A stretch of 64,000 nucleotides of DNA from Camellia lanceoleosa (lineage: Eukaryota; Streptophyta; Magnoliopsida; Ericales; Theaceae), in the NCBI GenBank assembly GCA_025200525.1, contig CM045767.1, positions 121,818,346 to 121,882,345 of the forward strand, written 5' to 3'. Positions 11,851-22,401 of this stretch are shown piece by piece (position 1 is the first letter of the stretch; the number at the start of each line of letters is the position of its first letter). A model generated the notes under the pieces. The model saw nothing but the letters and a program-made list of their open reading frames with translations, made no database searches and had not been told where the DNA came from. Both the position numbers and the translations under genes were made by a program.

Positions 11851-12886
11851 GGTGGATAGAGGAGGCCATAGTAGGATCTAAAGTGAGAGAAAAGGCTAGG
11901 GGTGGGTGGCTTAGACTTGGGATAGGAGAGGTGCGGGGGAGGGGTGATTAGAGGCGGGAAAGAGAGAGAGAGAATGGAAGGAAAAAAAAGAGACAAATTT
12001 TTCTTTACCCTCTTATAGTTTTGTCTATGTATAGATTACTCTCTTCTCATTTGAAAATAATCACAATTTTTATAGTTTGTGAATTAAAATGTATTATTAG
12101 AACCGTTAAAAATTTAATAAAAAGCCTAAAATACTCTTGTATATAAGTAACCAAGGTGTGTAAAATATGGATATTTTCATTATTTGTTTGGGAGAAAAAA
12201 TGCACTTTAACCTCCTATACTTTAATTCATGTGCTATTTACTTCATTAAAATTAAAAAATGAGCATATAATCTCTTTATATCTGGCATATATTTCACAAT
12301 TACTGTTAAATTTGATAGAATATTATGTAATTATTTACAAATGAGGGAGGTAATCCACACATGAGTAAAAGTAAAGGTAGTCAAGTGAAATTTACCCAAA
12401 AATAAATGAAAGGGCAAAAAATATAAAATTGTTTATGATTTTGTAATTTTGTTTTTATAATTTTCACCCCATAGTGTAATTAATTATCCTAAATCCTATT
12501 TAAAAAAATATATATATATTTCTCCAAAAAAATAGAAAATAAAAAAAACATTATTTGATATAGGACAGTCCTTACAAGCTAAATAATGTCGGCCAGATGG
12601 CAATTGGCAGAAATTGAGCTGTTTAGCGTATCCTGTGCTAAGACTGCTAGATTGGCCGGTCATTGCTTTCATAGCAATGAAAAAGACAATAGATTAGAAA
12701 AAAAAACAAAAAGACAAAAAAGCAAAAAAACAAAAACCGAAGGGGTTGTTGGTTATATATAGTACAAGTACTTTCCTCTTAGCATGTGTAGATTTCTTCG
12801 AGTCATCCAAGGCATAAACAAATTTTCTTATGCATAGAGGCTTTTTCCTCAGTAGAGAGAGTAGTAAAGTTCCTGTTGAAAATAAG
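11851..12886 (+). repeat. Tandem unit 2 of 3 (uninterrupted)
   Basis: Full copy of the ~1.03-kb unit, GGTGGATAGAGGAGGCC to GTTCCTGTTGAAAATAAG. It carries the TTATATATAGTACAAGTAC promoter-like stretch near 12750 and a leader-like segment, but is cut before the ATG. It shows the empty target sites for both the MULE in unit 1 and the solo LTR in unit 3. Confidence 0.85.
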
Positions 12887-13012
12887 GGTGGATAGAGGAG
12901 GCGATAGTAGGATCTAAAGTGAGAGAAAAGGCTAGGGATGGGTTGCTTAGACTTGGGATAGGAGAGGTGTGGGGGAGGGGTGATTAAAGGCGGGAAAGAG
13001 AGAGAGAAAATC

Positions 13013-13852
13013 TAAGAGGGGAGATTTGCACCGGACAGTACGGCCGAGTTACGGTAACGCGGGTGTGGAAAACCTCACGGTGTCGAGCTATCTTCTCAAT
13101 TGGCGCGGCCCTCCGGCCTGTCGTACACGGCTGAGGTAGGTTGGCCGACCAGGCATGGTCTAAGGCCTGGCCGAGCTGTGATTGCTAGACGTTCGGCGAT
13201 AGGCGTGCGTTAGCACGGCATAACCGGGCAAATGACAGTCCGGAATGAGTCTAGGCCAAGAAGAGGACCAGCACGCTTCACCTTCAGTGAACTCGAAGAG
13301 TTTGGACCAGGACGGTGGTCGGCGTGCGCTCGACCGGATAGCTCAGAAGCTCGGTCGTGTTCTCTGTGGTTGTGATTTTCTCCAAGGAATAGGCCGGTTT
13401 TGGTATGCCGATCAGGTGTGCCACTTGGGCCAATGGCGTGAGGGAGAGGAAATCTACTCCAGGCACGCGTCAATACCGTTTGGCAATTTTGCATGTACTG
13501 GATAGAGGATTTGGCTTTTACACGCGTAAGGTGGTGGGAGGCGAGCACTGCCACTTGTCCAGGAAAGGACAGTAGAGGTAGTGCGCGCACAATCCTGAGG
13601 CTGTATGGCCAGCCTAGAAAAAGGAAGGGAAGATGAACGTTAGAGGTAAGCAATTGATACAATCTGAACGACTCTCTCTCTCTCTCTAGACAGTATTCTT
13701 CTTCCTCAAGTAATCTGACTTGATCATCGGAGGGTCTATCCGGCAACCCACCGCCGGGCAGCTCACCGTTTCTTTGTTGCCAGGTTAGATGCCGTCACGT
13801 GAAGCTTGAGTCCAAGAAGTACGGAAAGCACTAAATATTTCGCTCTCGTACA
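13013..13852 (-). mobile_element. Solo LTR, 840 bp, GC-rich
   Basis: Read on the - strand it starts TGTACGAGAGCG and ends CCCCTCTTA. The sister copy at 17255-18110 ends CCCTCTCA, so the terminal CA has mutated here. Flanks are AAATC (13008-13012) and GAATC (13853-13857), 4 of 5 matching. Units 1 and 2 lack the insert at this point. It is much more GC-rich than its surroundings. The 178-codon - strand open frame (13210-13746) and the overlapping + strand frames are not supported as genes, because the related copy does not keep them open. Confidence 0.75.
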
Positions 13853-14626
13853 GAATCGAAGGGAAAAAAAAAAGAGACAAATTTCACTTTATCCTCTTAT
13901 AGTTTGGCCTATGTATAGATTACTCCCTTCTTAATTGAAAATAATCATAATTTTTGTGGTTTGTGAATTAAAATGCACCGTTAGAACCGTTAAAAATTTA
14001 ATAAAAAGTCTAAAATACCCTTGTATATAAGCAACCAAGGTGTGTAAAATATGGATATTTTTATTATTTGCTTGGGAGAAAAAATGCACTTTAACCCCCT
14101 ATGCTTTAATTCATGTGCTATATATCTCATTAAAACTTAAAAATAAGCATATAATCTCTTTATGTCTGCATGTATTTTACAATTACTATTAAGTTGAATA
14201 AAATACTATGTGATTATTTACAAATGAGGGAGGTAATCCACACATGAGTAAAAGTAAAGGTAGTCAAGGGAAATTTACCCAAAAATAAATGAAATGGAAA
14301 AAAATATAAAATTGTTTATGATTTTGTAATTTTGTTTTTATAATTTTCACCCCATAGTGTAATTAATTATCCTAAATCCCATTTAAAAAAAAAAGTATTT
14401 CTCTAAAAAAATAGAAAATAAAAAAAAATTTTATTTGATATAGAACAGTCCTTACAGGCTAAATAATGTCGGCCAGCTGGCAATTGGCAGAAATTGAGGT
14501 GTTTAAGCACGCTAGATTGGCCGGTCATTGCTTTCATAGCCATGAAAAAGACAATAGATTAAAAAAAAAAAAAACAAAAAAACAAAAAAGCAAAAAAAAA
14601 AAAAAAAAACAGAAGGGGTTGTTGGT

Positions 14627-14634
14627 TATATATA
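14627..14634 (+). promoter_or_regulatory. Probable TATA box of the protease inhibitor gene
   Basis: TATATATA lies about 130 bp before the ATG, a normal distance for a plant gene with a ~100-nt leader. Equivalent TATA-like stretches occur in tandem units 1 and 2, so the core promoter has been copied with the unit. Confidence 0.55.
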
Positions 14635-14764
14635 GTGTAAGTACTTTTCTCTTAGCATGTGTAGATTTCTTCGAGTCATCCAAGGTATATACAAATTTTC
14701 TTATGCACAGGGGCTTTTTCCTCAGTAGAAAGAGTAGTAGAGTTCCTGTTTGGTTCTTATTATT

Positions 14765-15681
14765 ATGGCCGAGGAAAACCACGAAACCAAGCTTCCTCAA
14801 CAACAATTTGCTCCCGAATCAACTTTCTTCCCACCAAGTAATGTTTTTTATTTTATTTTTTATTTTGCTTCTTCTTTCTCTTTCTTTATTAAGTTTATGT
14901 TCAACCATGCACCATTAATTTCCATTTTGATTAATAAGATATAGCTATGAAAAGACTGAATAAATAAAAAGAATTGTATATTAAATCTTTCCAAATATGT
15001 TAGTTCGTCGGTCAAGAACTATTATCATAATAAAAATCCAATTTTAAAGTATATACTTTAAGTTTCTCTTCTATCTGTGGATTTTTTTCTTTGTATTTGT
15101 CATGGGGACTTTTTTATTGTATCGCGATACTATATTATTAAATTATATTAAATAGTTGAATGCCCGATTTGATGAAAATTTTGTAAATTCTTTCCGACCG
15201 AAAATATTTAAATTTGTGTTATCTAGATGGAAAGGAAGTAAAATAAAAAAATTTAAAACAATATTAATCAAACAATTTGTTGGAGTTATGGTTGAGATGT
15301 CCTATGGAAATTGAATTTTTTTTTTTAAACAGTTGGTGTTTCCAAACCTTTCAGTATTGTTTTTGTGTCTGAACATACAAAAAAACTAAAACGTTTATTT
15401 TGAAAACGATATCAAAAAGCGCTTACCTATTATATTACTGACAAAATTCAGTATCACTGGACCATATTTTTGGATCAGGGACAACTCTAAAAACGACATG
15501 GCCGGAGCTGGTAGGCTTACCAGCAGAAGAAGCAGAAAGAAAAATAAAAGAGGAGATGCCGGAAGCTCTGATTCAAGTGGTTCCACCAGATTGCTTGGTC
15601 ACCATGGAGTTCATTGAGTCTCGTGTCCGATTATATGTTGATTCATCTGGAAAAATTGTCAATCCTCCCATAATTGGTTGA
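14765..15681 (+). CDS. Potato inhibitor I family serine protease inhibitor, two exons
   Basis: Exon 1 is 14765-14837 (24 codons plus 1 nt; donor GTAATG). Exon 2 is 15479-15681 (acceptor GGATCAG). Together they encode 91 residues. The family signature WPELVGL is at residues 32-38. The inhibitory loop CLVTMEF is at 63-69, followed by RVRLYVD at 73-79, and the chain ends PPIIG (87-91). By comparison with the barley CI-2 family the scissile bond is Met67-Glu68. Met at P1 suggests subtilisin- or chymotrypsin-like targets. Arg73 and Arg75, which brace the loop in the family, are kept. The Arg usually at P3' is Ile70 here. There is one cysteine, so no disulfide, and no signal peptide: the first 20 residues are hydrophilic, suggesting a cytosolic form. 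The family role is inhibition of serine proteases of insects or microbes. I see no frameshift or stop, so the gene looks intact. Expression is unknown. Confidence 0.9.
14838..15478 (+). other. Intron of the protease inhibitor gene
   Basis: A 641-bp AT-rich intron with GT at 14838 and AG at 15477-15478; it lies between phase-matched exons. Pyrimidine-rich runs occur within it. Confidence 0.8.
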
Positions 15682-16130
15682 CAAGTTTTATTTTAATTTT
15701 CGACAATAAGTTTTACTTTCTCAGTTCATGAAGTGAAAGTTTGTAAGACTTTGATGACTAGTTTAAGACTTGCTATTAATCCATCACAGTCTGGTTTATT
15801 TACAATGAATGCTTTCTTGATTGAAACTGCGTAGTTTTTTTTTTTAGGTGTGTGTATGTGATTTTTCTTTTTTGGGGAATTTTTTTGTGTATGTTTGGGT
15901 GGAAAGAAAAATAGCTAAAAATATCTCAAGATTCTAGAGTCAATCAACAAAAACTTATTGATGAAGAAAAATGACATAATGTAAAAGTGTGTGTTTGTAT
16001 TTTTATGTCTTCTTCTCCATAAATATGCTATTGTAACTATGTCTTGCCATTATTATTAAATCTTCTTATTATGTGTTCTAAGAATACATGTTAATAACTA
16101 TCTAAAAAAAAAAGAAAAGAATGTGTTAAT
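15682..16130. other. 3' flank of the protease inhibitor gene
   Basis: Presumed 3' untranslated region and intergenic DNA. T-rich runs and an AATGAA near 15805 could serve polyadenylation. Nothing else is recognised. Confidence 0.4.
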
Positions 16131-16141
16131 AAGACTTATAA

Positions 16142-17033
16142 GATGAAGTTCATCGGGCGTTTCTCTTAGTGAGTGAGTTTGAGAGGTGTAAGATGAAGTT
16201 CTGGTTTGGAAGTTTGTTTTGCTGGTTGGTGTCTGGACCGGCAGTGGGTTCGGGGGTTGCAGCAGCAGCTGGACCTTGGGTGATGATCTGTAGTGGGTGT
16301 CTTCCGGTGATGGCTGTGGTGGGGAGGTTTTTCAGTGGTTTTTTTCCGGTTGTGGCAGGTGTAGCAGCTCCGGTGTGGTTTGGCTGGACTAGCAGCTAGC
16401 CTGTGGTGTAATCAGAGGAGGGCAAGAAGATAGGGTGGTGTAACCGAGGAGGAGTGGATGGGGAGAGCAGGGGAGGTGGGCATGGAGTTTTTGGCAGCAG
16501 ATGGGGAGGTGCAGTAGCTTTGGGTTATTCCGGTGGAGGTCTGGAGTTTTTCTCGGGTGTGAGTTTGCTCGGCCGGTGTGGGCTTCGGGAGATGGGAGAT
16601 GCAGCAGCTAGGGGGGCGTGGGCAGCAGCTTAGGAGGGCCTGTAGCTGCAGAGGCGTGCGTGTTGGGAGTAGTAGCTGCAGAGGGTGGGTCTTGGCAGAG
16701 GGGTGATGTCTGTTCGGTGGGTGATGTCTGCAGAGGAGTGGGTCTTGTCTTGTTTTTTGTTGGTGTAGTTAGTTTTGTTTAGTTTGGTTGTAGGTTTAGT
16801 TCTTTTAGTTTGGTTTGGGTGGTTTGGTGGGTTGATTATGTGGGAACTCTTGTATTTTGATTTTCTAGTTAAGTTCTTCTTAACTTTTTAATTTAAAAAA
16901 ATCGAGAGGCTTAGGGGTTGGTTGTATGGGTGTGAGTAGCAGTAGAATCTCTCTCGATGCATGCCGTCTTCCTGTACCTTTAATTTCATGCTGTTAATGA
17001 AAATTTTCTTTGCTGATCAAAAAAAAAAAAAAA
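16142..17033 (+). mobile_element. 5'-truncated LINE 3' end with poly(A)
   Basis: The segment ends in a run of about 15 A preceded by TTTCTTTGCTGATC, as in many plant L1-type 3' ends. It is bounded by an exact 11-bp duplication AAGACTTATAA (16131-16141 and 17034-17044). Variable-length duplications and a poly(A) tail are hallmarks of target-primed reverse transcription. The interior is TG- and GC-rich, with no reverse transcriptase domain left. A processed transcript moved by LINE machinery is the alternative. Confidence 0.75.
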
Positions 17034-17254
17034 AAGACTTATAATTTTAAATATGAAAAATAGAGTTAACAGCTCCATTCTCTCAAAACCATTCCCACGA
17101 ATTCATTTCGATTAATATAAGAAGGCCTACCATGCTTCAATTCACTTGTAAATGGCATTATGATTTCAAAAATGCATGTCTTCTCTTTTGGGATGCAATT
17201 AGGTTCCAAAACATATCACCGAAAATTGAGTTTCATGAATCTTGATAATATTGG

Positions 17255-18110
17255 CATACGAGAAAGAAATATTCGTCGTCTTGCCTTGCTCCGAACAGCG
17301 TCTTACTTATTGCAAACAGAACAAAGGTGAGCTACCTAGTGGGTGATTTGTCGGAAAACCCATTCGGTAGTCAAGTGAGCTTTCTTCAGGAAGAAGGGAA
17401 TTCAAAGAGAGAGAGAGCGCTGTTAAAGTTTGTTTACTTCCCTATAGTGCTTGACGTACGCTTTTTGTAGGCTAGCCATGTAACCCCAAGTTATGTGCGC
17501 ACTACTTCTGTCATCCTTCTTTGGACGATGGCTGTACTGCCCTCTCTTTTTCCTTACACGTGTACGCGTTAATACCGCCAAACAATATCGGCCAAATTGC
17601 AAAACAATATTGATACGTCTCTGGAGTGGATTCCTTTCCTTTCTTCATTGGACCACGTGGAGTGCCATAATCGAGCAATCACTTGTATAATCCCCAAAGT
17701 GCTAACTCAAGACAACCTTGCGTTGAGCAGAACCAGGTCAGTTTCCAAGCCAATTTCAGGCTCAGTCAATCCCGTAAGGACGTCCCACTCTTAGACTAGT
17801 TGATCCCCTTTGCAACCTTTTAGATATTAGCTCGGCTCTAGACCACGGCTTATCTTTAGTTTACTTGGTCATCGCTCACGTTCTAACCCTAGCTCGGCCC
17901 ACCGTAAGGACGCATGTCCAACCTTACTCTGGTCCCACAACAGCTCGATTCGTAGCTGTAGCCTAGACTCGACCTAGTAGGATACGACACCAAGGCTCAC
18001 GTGGGTCTAACTCAGCCCAACATTATGACCCGTGTTGGCCTAACTCGGTCAAACATTCTGTCCCATATGAATTTAGCTCAGCTCATTGTCCAGCACAAAT
18101 TTCCCTCTCA
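17255..18110 (+). mobile_element. Solo LTR, 856 bp, sister of 13013-13852
   Basis: Flanked by exact 5-bp duplications ATTGG (17250-17254 and 18111-18115). It aligns with the reverse complement of 13013-13852 along its length, including GGTGAGCT near the start, a GA-rich tract, GTGCGCACTAC in the middle and a CACAAATTTCCCTCTCA-type end. The first two bases are CA instead of TG. No coding capacity is seen. Confidence 0.75.
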
Positions 18111-18115
18111 ATTGG

Positions 18116-18969
18116 CAAAGCAATCACTTTACCCATCTCCAAGCTAATGAGGATATATATTTTTTAAAAAAAAAGAAAAAAAAAGAAAAAGATTTGACCG
18201 GACAATTCACTTCTTATTTGCTATTATTTATAAAAGAATTCATTCAGTTATGTGTACCCTATACATCTTATACATTTTTTTGGATACATATTATGTATTT
18301 TTGTGACAATTATCAAATAATCTTCTAACAAAATTATGACAATTTTTATTTAAAAATAAAATTACATATTTTCATAATATGTTAGGCATTTTTATACTAT
18401 TGCAACAACGTTTATCTAATACATATCCTACCATTTATAAAGAAGGGCAACGGAAAATGGGGCAGAGCATGGGCTTTCTTTATAATAGGGCGGCTAAATT
18501 CTGGGCATTCAGATGAAGTAGGCCAATTGTGGGCCTATAATCTAATGGGAAAAATCTTTACAAGCGAGCATAGTTGTTGTCTTAGTGGGTCAAACTTTAA
18601 AAGCAAGGACTCACAGGTTAAAAATATAAAAATAAAAAATCTAACTTGTACAAGTTGCTCAGTTGCAAAGGAGATTTTTTATTTTATTTTATTTTATTTT
18701 TGTTTGGATGACTCATAAATTTGAATATTTTAAATTTGACAAATACATGTGATTTATAAGTGATCGCGAGTTGGTCAAAAGAAATTTATATTGAAGTGTT
18801 CAAAGGTTTTTTTTTTTCCATTCACATCAAGTCAAGTTTGCAAGTGTAATAATAGAAGAGACAATAGAAAATATAAAAGAAAATGTTAATAATTGCTCAA
18901 TCAACAATGATTAAATCTTGAGTGGTCACAAAAGAGAATACAGAAAATAAAATATTAAAATGTATGTAA
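18116..18969. other. AT-rich intergenic sequence, nothing recognised
   Basis: Contains A-runs near 18165-18190 and TTTTA repeats near 18675-18700. No gene or transposon end is recognised. Confidence 0.5.
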
Positions 18970-19264
18970 AAAATAAAAAAAAAATTAGTCTAAGATTCCT
19001 CTCCCATATTTAGTAATAGAAAAGGTCCACAATATTATTTTATGATGTCTAAGGTCCCTTAACCCCCACACTCATATATCACAGAGAAATTTCTCAAATC
19101 AAACCTCATTTTTTTTTCTTTCTCTCTCTCTCTCACTCCAAACTCTTCTACTGAAGTCATCTATTCTCCTCTCTCTCTCTCTCTGTGATCTCTGCATCGC
19201 TCGCATTCTTTCTCATCCGTCTTTCTCTTGCCAACCTCCAAAAACCAAACTGCTGTGGAACGCC

Positions 19265-19380
19265 ATGAACTACCAGTGGCCACTGTGGGCCACCAATCTC
19301 TCTTTGTGTGTGCCGTTTTTCACACAGCTCCTTCTCTTGCTCTTTTTCCTTGTCAAAACTTCAGGGTACCAACACTATAG
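19265..19380 (+). pseudogene. Possible captured first-exon fragment
   Basis: Starts ATGAACTACCAGTGGCC after a CT-rich leader and encodes a hydrophobic stretch (LLLLFFLVKT) that could be a signal peptide or anchor. It meets a GTGCGT donor-like site at about 19380. The parent gene is not recognised. Because it lies inside the MULE-like element, capture of a host exon is plausible but unproven. Confidence 0.3.
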
Positions 19381-19662
19381 GTGCGTTAATTCTTTCAATT
19401 TCTTCACACACGGGAACGTAGTTGACATAATCCCAAGTTGTTTGTTTGTTTGTTTTTTTTAATTTTATAGAATTTCAGATTTTGCTATCTCTTCTGTTGT
19501 TGTTACAATTACAATTTCTTATGAATTGTTGGCTTTGGGGCGGTGCTACGTGTCTGGGCTTTTTATGGTGGGCTTATAATCTTGATTTTGGTATAAGCGG
19601 CCATGGAGTACAAGCTTTCTGATAGTAGTGGTAAGCTGCTCATCATTAAAGATTGTTGAAGA

Positions 19663-20510
19663 TGAAGTGGGTCTGAGAGATGTTGGAAATCACAGAAAAT
19701 GGAATTTCTCTGATTTTGGAAAGAATTTCTCTAGGTTTGAGAAAATTTCTTTGGAAAGGTTTGTCTGGAAATTTCTCTGGTTTTGATCTGGGTTGGGGAT
19801 TCAGAGAAATTCTAGGAGTCCAAAGAAATTCTGGGAAGAATTTCTTTGGACTTTGTATCAGACTATCAGTGGTTGTGTGTTTGGTTGCTGAGAAAATGTG
19901 TGAAATGGAAAAAAACTTAAAATTTGAATATTATTAGGTTGAAGGTCTGTGATGAAGATGGTAAAGAAGATTAAATGGGTCTGAGAGATGAGTAGGGAGC
20001 TAGAAAATGAAATTTCTCTGATTTTGGAGAGAATTTCTCCAGGTTTGGGAGAATTTCTCTGGACTTTGTATCAATGGTTGCGTGTTTGGTTACTGAGAAT
20101 ATGTGTGAAATGGGAAGAAACTTAAAATTTGAATATTATTAGGTTGAAGGTCTGTGATGAAGATGGTAAAGAAGATTAAATAGGTCTGAGAGATGAGTAG
20201 GGAGCTAGAAAATGAAATTTCTCTGATTTTGGAGAGAATTTCTCTAGGTTTGGGAGAATTTCTCTGGACTTTGTATCAATGGTTGCGTGTTTGGTTATTG
20301 AGAATATGTGTGAAATGGGAAGAAACTTAAATTTTGAATATTATTAGGTTGAAGGTCTGTGATGAAGATGGTAAAGAAGATGAAGTGGGTCTAAGAGACG
20401 AGTAGAAAGTTAGAAAATGGAATTTCTCTGATATTGGAGAGAATTTCTCTGGGTTTGAGAGAATTTCTTTGTCCAGAGAATTTCTCTGGATCAATTTGAG
20501 GGACCTTAGA
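19663..20510 (+). repeat. Tandem array of ~205-bp units rich in GAATTTCTCT
   Basis: CTGAGAGATG/CTAAGAGACG landmarks start at 19673, 19981, 20186 and 20391, giving spacings of 308, 205 and 205 bp. Each unit has several GAGAATTTCTCT palindromes. The first unit carries extra copies, which accounts for its length. The array lies in the right half of the MULE-like element. Confidence 0.85.
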
Positions 20511-21035
20511 CATTATGAAAATATTGGATGTCCTTTATGTTATAAAATCTTAAAATCTTAATATCAAGGACCCTAAAAAAAAATCTCCTAAAACATATAA
20601 AGAAATAATATTCAAACTTTACTCCTTACATTTTCCTTGTTAGCTAAAATACAAAAAAATAAAAAATGTGTTAATTTTTAAGTAAAGTGTGAATATCAGA
20701 ACTTAATATATATATATATATATATATTATATTAAGCAAAAAGGAATTTTTTACCCCCAACGCCTGTGGGAGCTCCAATATCCCAATCTAAATTTTCTAA
20801 ATTTTTTATTTAAAAAAAAAAACCTCAGCAATTATTGATTTGATCTATAGCGATCCCGGTTTTCCTTCCTTTGGTTTTGCATTCTAGACTCGGTTCCGTG
20901 GATGTCTATTGTGATATATCTTTAAATTCTGTCTTTTAATTCTTTGAATTTGAGTTTAGAAATGTCTTGGGCGCGTTTCGAACAGGTTGGTTGAGATTTG
21001 GTCTCTATTCTTGTTGCCCAGATTTTTGATGATCC

Positions 21036-21364
21036 GCTCGAGCAGGTCCCTTTGCGCTCGAGCGGAGTTTGCATCCTTTCAGCATTTTGTGTGTCTGCAA
21101 AAAATACTGCATGTGTGTTTTTCACGCTCGAGCGGATTTCCTTACGCTCGAGCAGGTCACGCTCGAGCAGGTATCTTTAAGCTCGAACGGGTGTTCGGAG
21201 TTTGTAAAAGTACTGGGGGAGTGTAATCTACACTCGAACGGGTTCCTTTGCGCTCGAGTGGGTAGTGTTTTGCTGTTGTGCCTTGGCGCTCATGCGGATC
21301 TTTTTGTGCTCGAGCGGGTTAAGTTTTTGTGTTTGACGCTCGAGCGTCCTATCTACGCTCGAAC
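21036..21364 (+). repeat. Array of paired GCTCGAGC palindromes (5' LTR)
   Basis: Sites or close variants start at 21036, 21056, 21126, 21146, 21161, 21181, 21232, 21252, 21288, 21308, 21338 and 21357. Successive sites within a pair are 19-20 bp apart. Each is usually followed by GGGT or GGA. The array lies about 170-500 bp upstream of the TATA box, in the U3 part of the LTR. Confidence 0.9.
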
Positions 21365-22401
21365 AGGTCATACGTATATCAGATCGCAGCTGGGTCATTT
21401 TAAATCACTTTTTCAACTTCCTCTCTCTCTCTAACTTTTCAAAACCCTAATTTCGGCAGCCTCTCTCTCTACACTCTCTCTCTCTCTAAGAATCCATCTA
21501 GTTCTAAAGTGTTCCTACCTTGGTTCCTTTGTATAAAAGGTAGAGCTTGGTTTGGGCTATCTTTGGATCTGAAAAAGTGTTGATTTGGAGCATCTTTGGG
21601 TTTCTTCCTCTTTTCCTTTGGGCTTCAAACTTTGAGGTAGGGATAACTACTTATTTTTATGATCTTTAACATAGATGTTGGGCATTTGTATAAATGGTTT
21701 GATTTGGGAAGTTAGGGTTTGAGATTTGAAATATTGAAAAGAGGGGCTTTGTTCCTTTTGAACCATATATGTGTATATGGGTCTTAACATGAGGTTGTGA
21801 ATGTTTATTAATGATATTTGGACCATTGGGTCAATATTGGAAGAAAAATGGAAAATGCCATATTTGGATTTTATTGGGTCATTAGTGTAATTAATGACTT
21901 CCATTGTGAAATATGAAATTGGGATGGAAATGATGAAATTGGCTTAAGATGAGATCGAATGGTAGAGTTGGATTTATTAATTGCTCACTTTTGAAAATAT
22001 TGATAATTTATCTGTTGATGCATTTATTATCTGTTTAGAAATAATTGCTTTGGGCTATCGGTGGGGGATAGTCTTGATTGTTGTAGACACTGCATGATGA
22101 TTAGGTGAATTAAAACTAATCGATTGAATATGACGGTTGGAATAATACATCAAATATGTGTATTGATTGATAATGTATATGATAATTGTTTATATACATT
22201 GTATTGTGTGGGAGGAGATAGGAGATGTACTCCACGGTTTGGGAGGAGATAGGAGATGGACTCCTAAACTGGATATTATTTGGGAAGAGATAGGGGATGG
22301 ACTCTATTGATACGGCAAATAGGTGTATCTATTGTGAAGTATGGAAGTGTTTTTATATGGCATTGATACAGCAAATATGTGTATCTATTGTGAAGTATGG
22401 A

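Larger units (their letters stand above)
12887..14750 (+). repeat. Tandem unit 3 of 3 (next to the gene, interrupted by a solo LTR)
   Basis: The third copy diverges from units 1 and 2 after GTTCCTGTT, where it continues into the protease inhibitor leader. Without the insert (13013-13857) it is about 1,019 bp. This unit supplies the actual upstream region of the gene at 14765. Confidence 0.85.
18970..20592 (+). mobile_element. MULE-like element sharing ends with 53130-54478
   Basis: The left subterminal segment (TAGTAATAGAAAAGGTCCAC near 19012) and the right end (GAGGGACCTTAGACATTATG near 20500, then AAGGACCCT) match, in reverse orientation, the two ends of the element at 53130-54478. The boundaries are approximate. 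Possible flanks are TAAAATGTA and TAAAACATA, 7 of 9 matching. The interior has a leader-like CT-rich region and a short frame (19265) that could be a captured first exon, followed by the tandem repeat at 19663-20510. No transposase is seen. Confidence 0.55.

Noticed and set aside
13210..13746. 178-codon open frame on the - strand
   Set aside because: It lies wholly inside the GC-rich solo LTR, and the sister LTR at 17255-18110 does not keep the frame. High GC explains the lack of stops.
16169..16399. 76-codon frame rich in Gly, Ala and Val
   Set aside because: It sits in the LINE-type insert and reflects the TG-rich composition; no family match.
21069..21434. 121-codon frame in the gypsy LTR
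   Set aside because: It translates the GCTCGAGC array; the equivalent frames in the other LTR copies are broken at different places.
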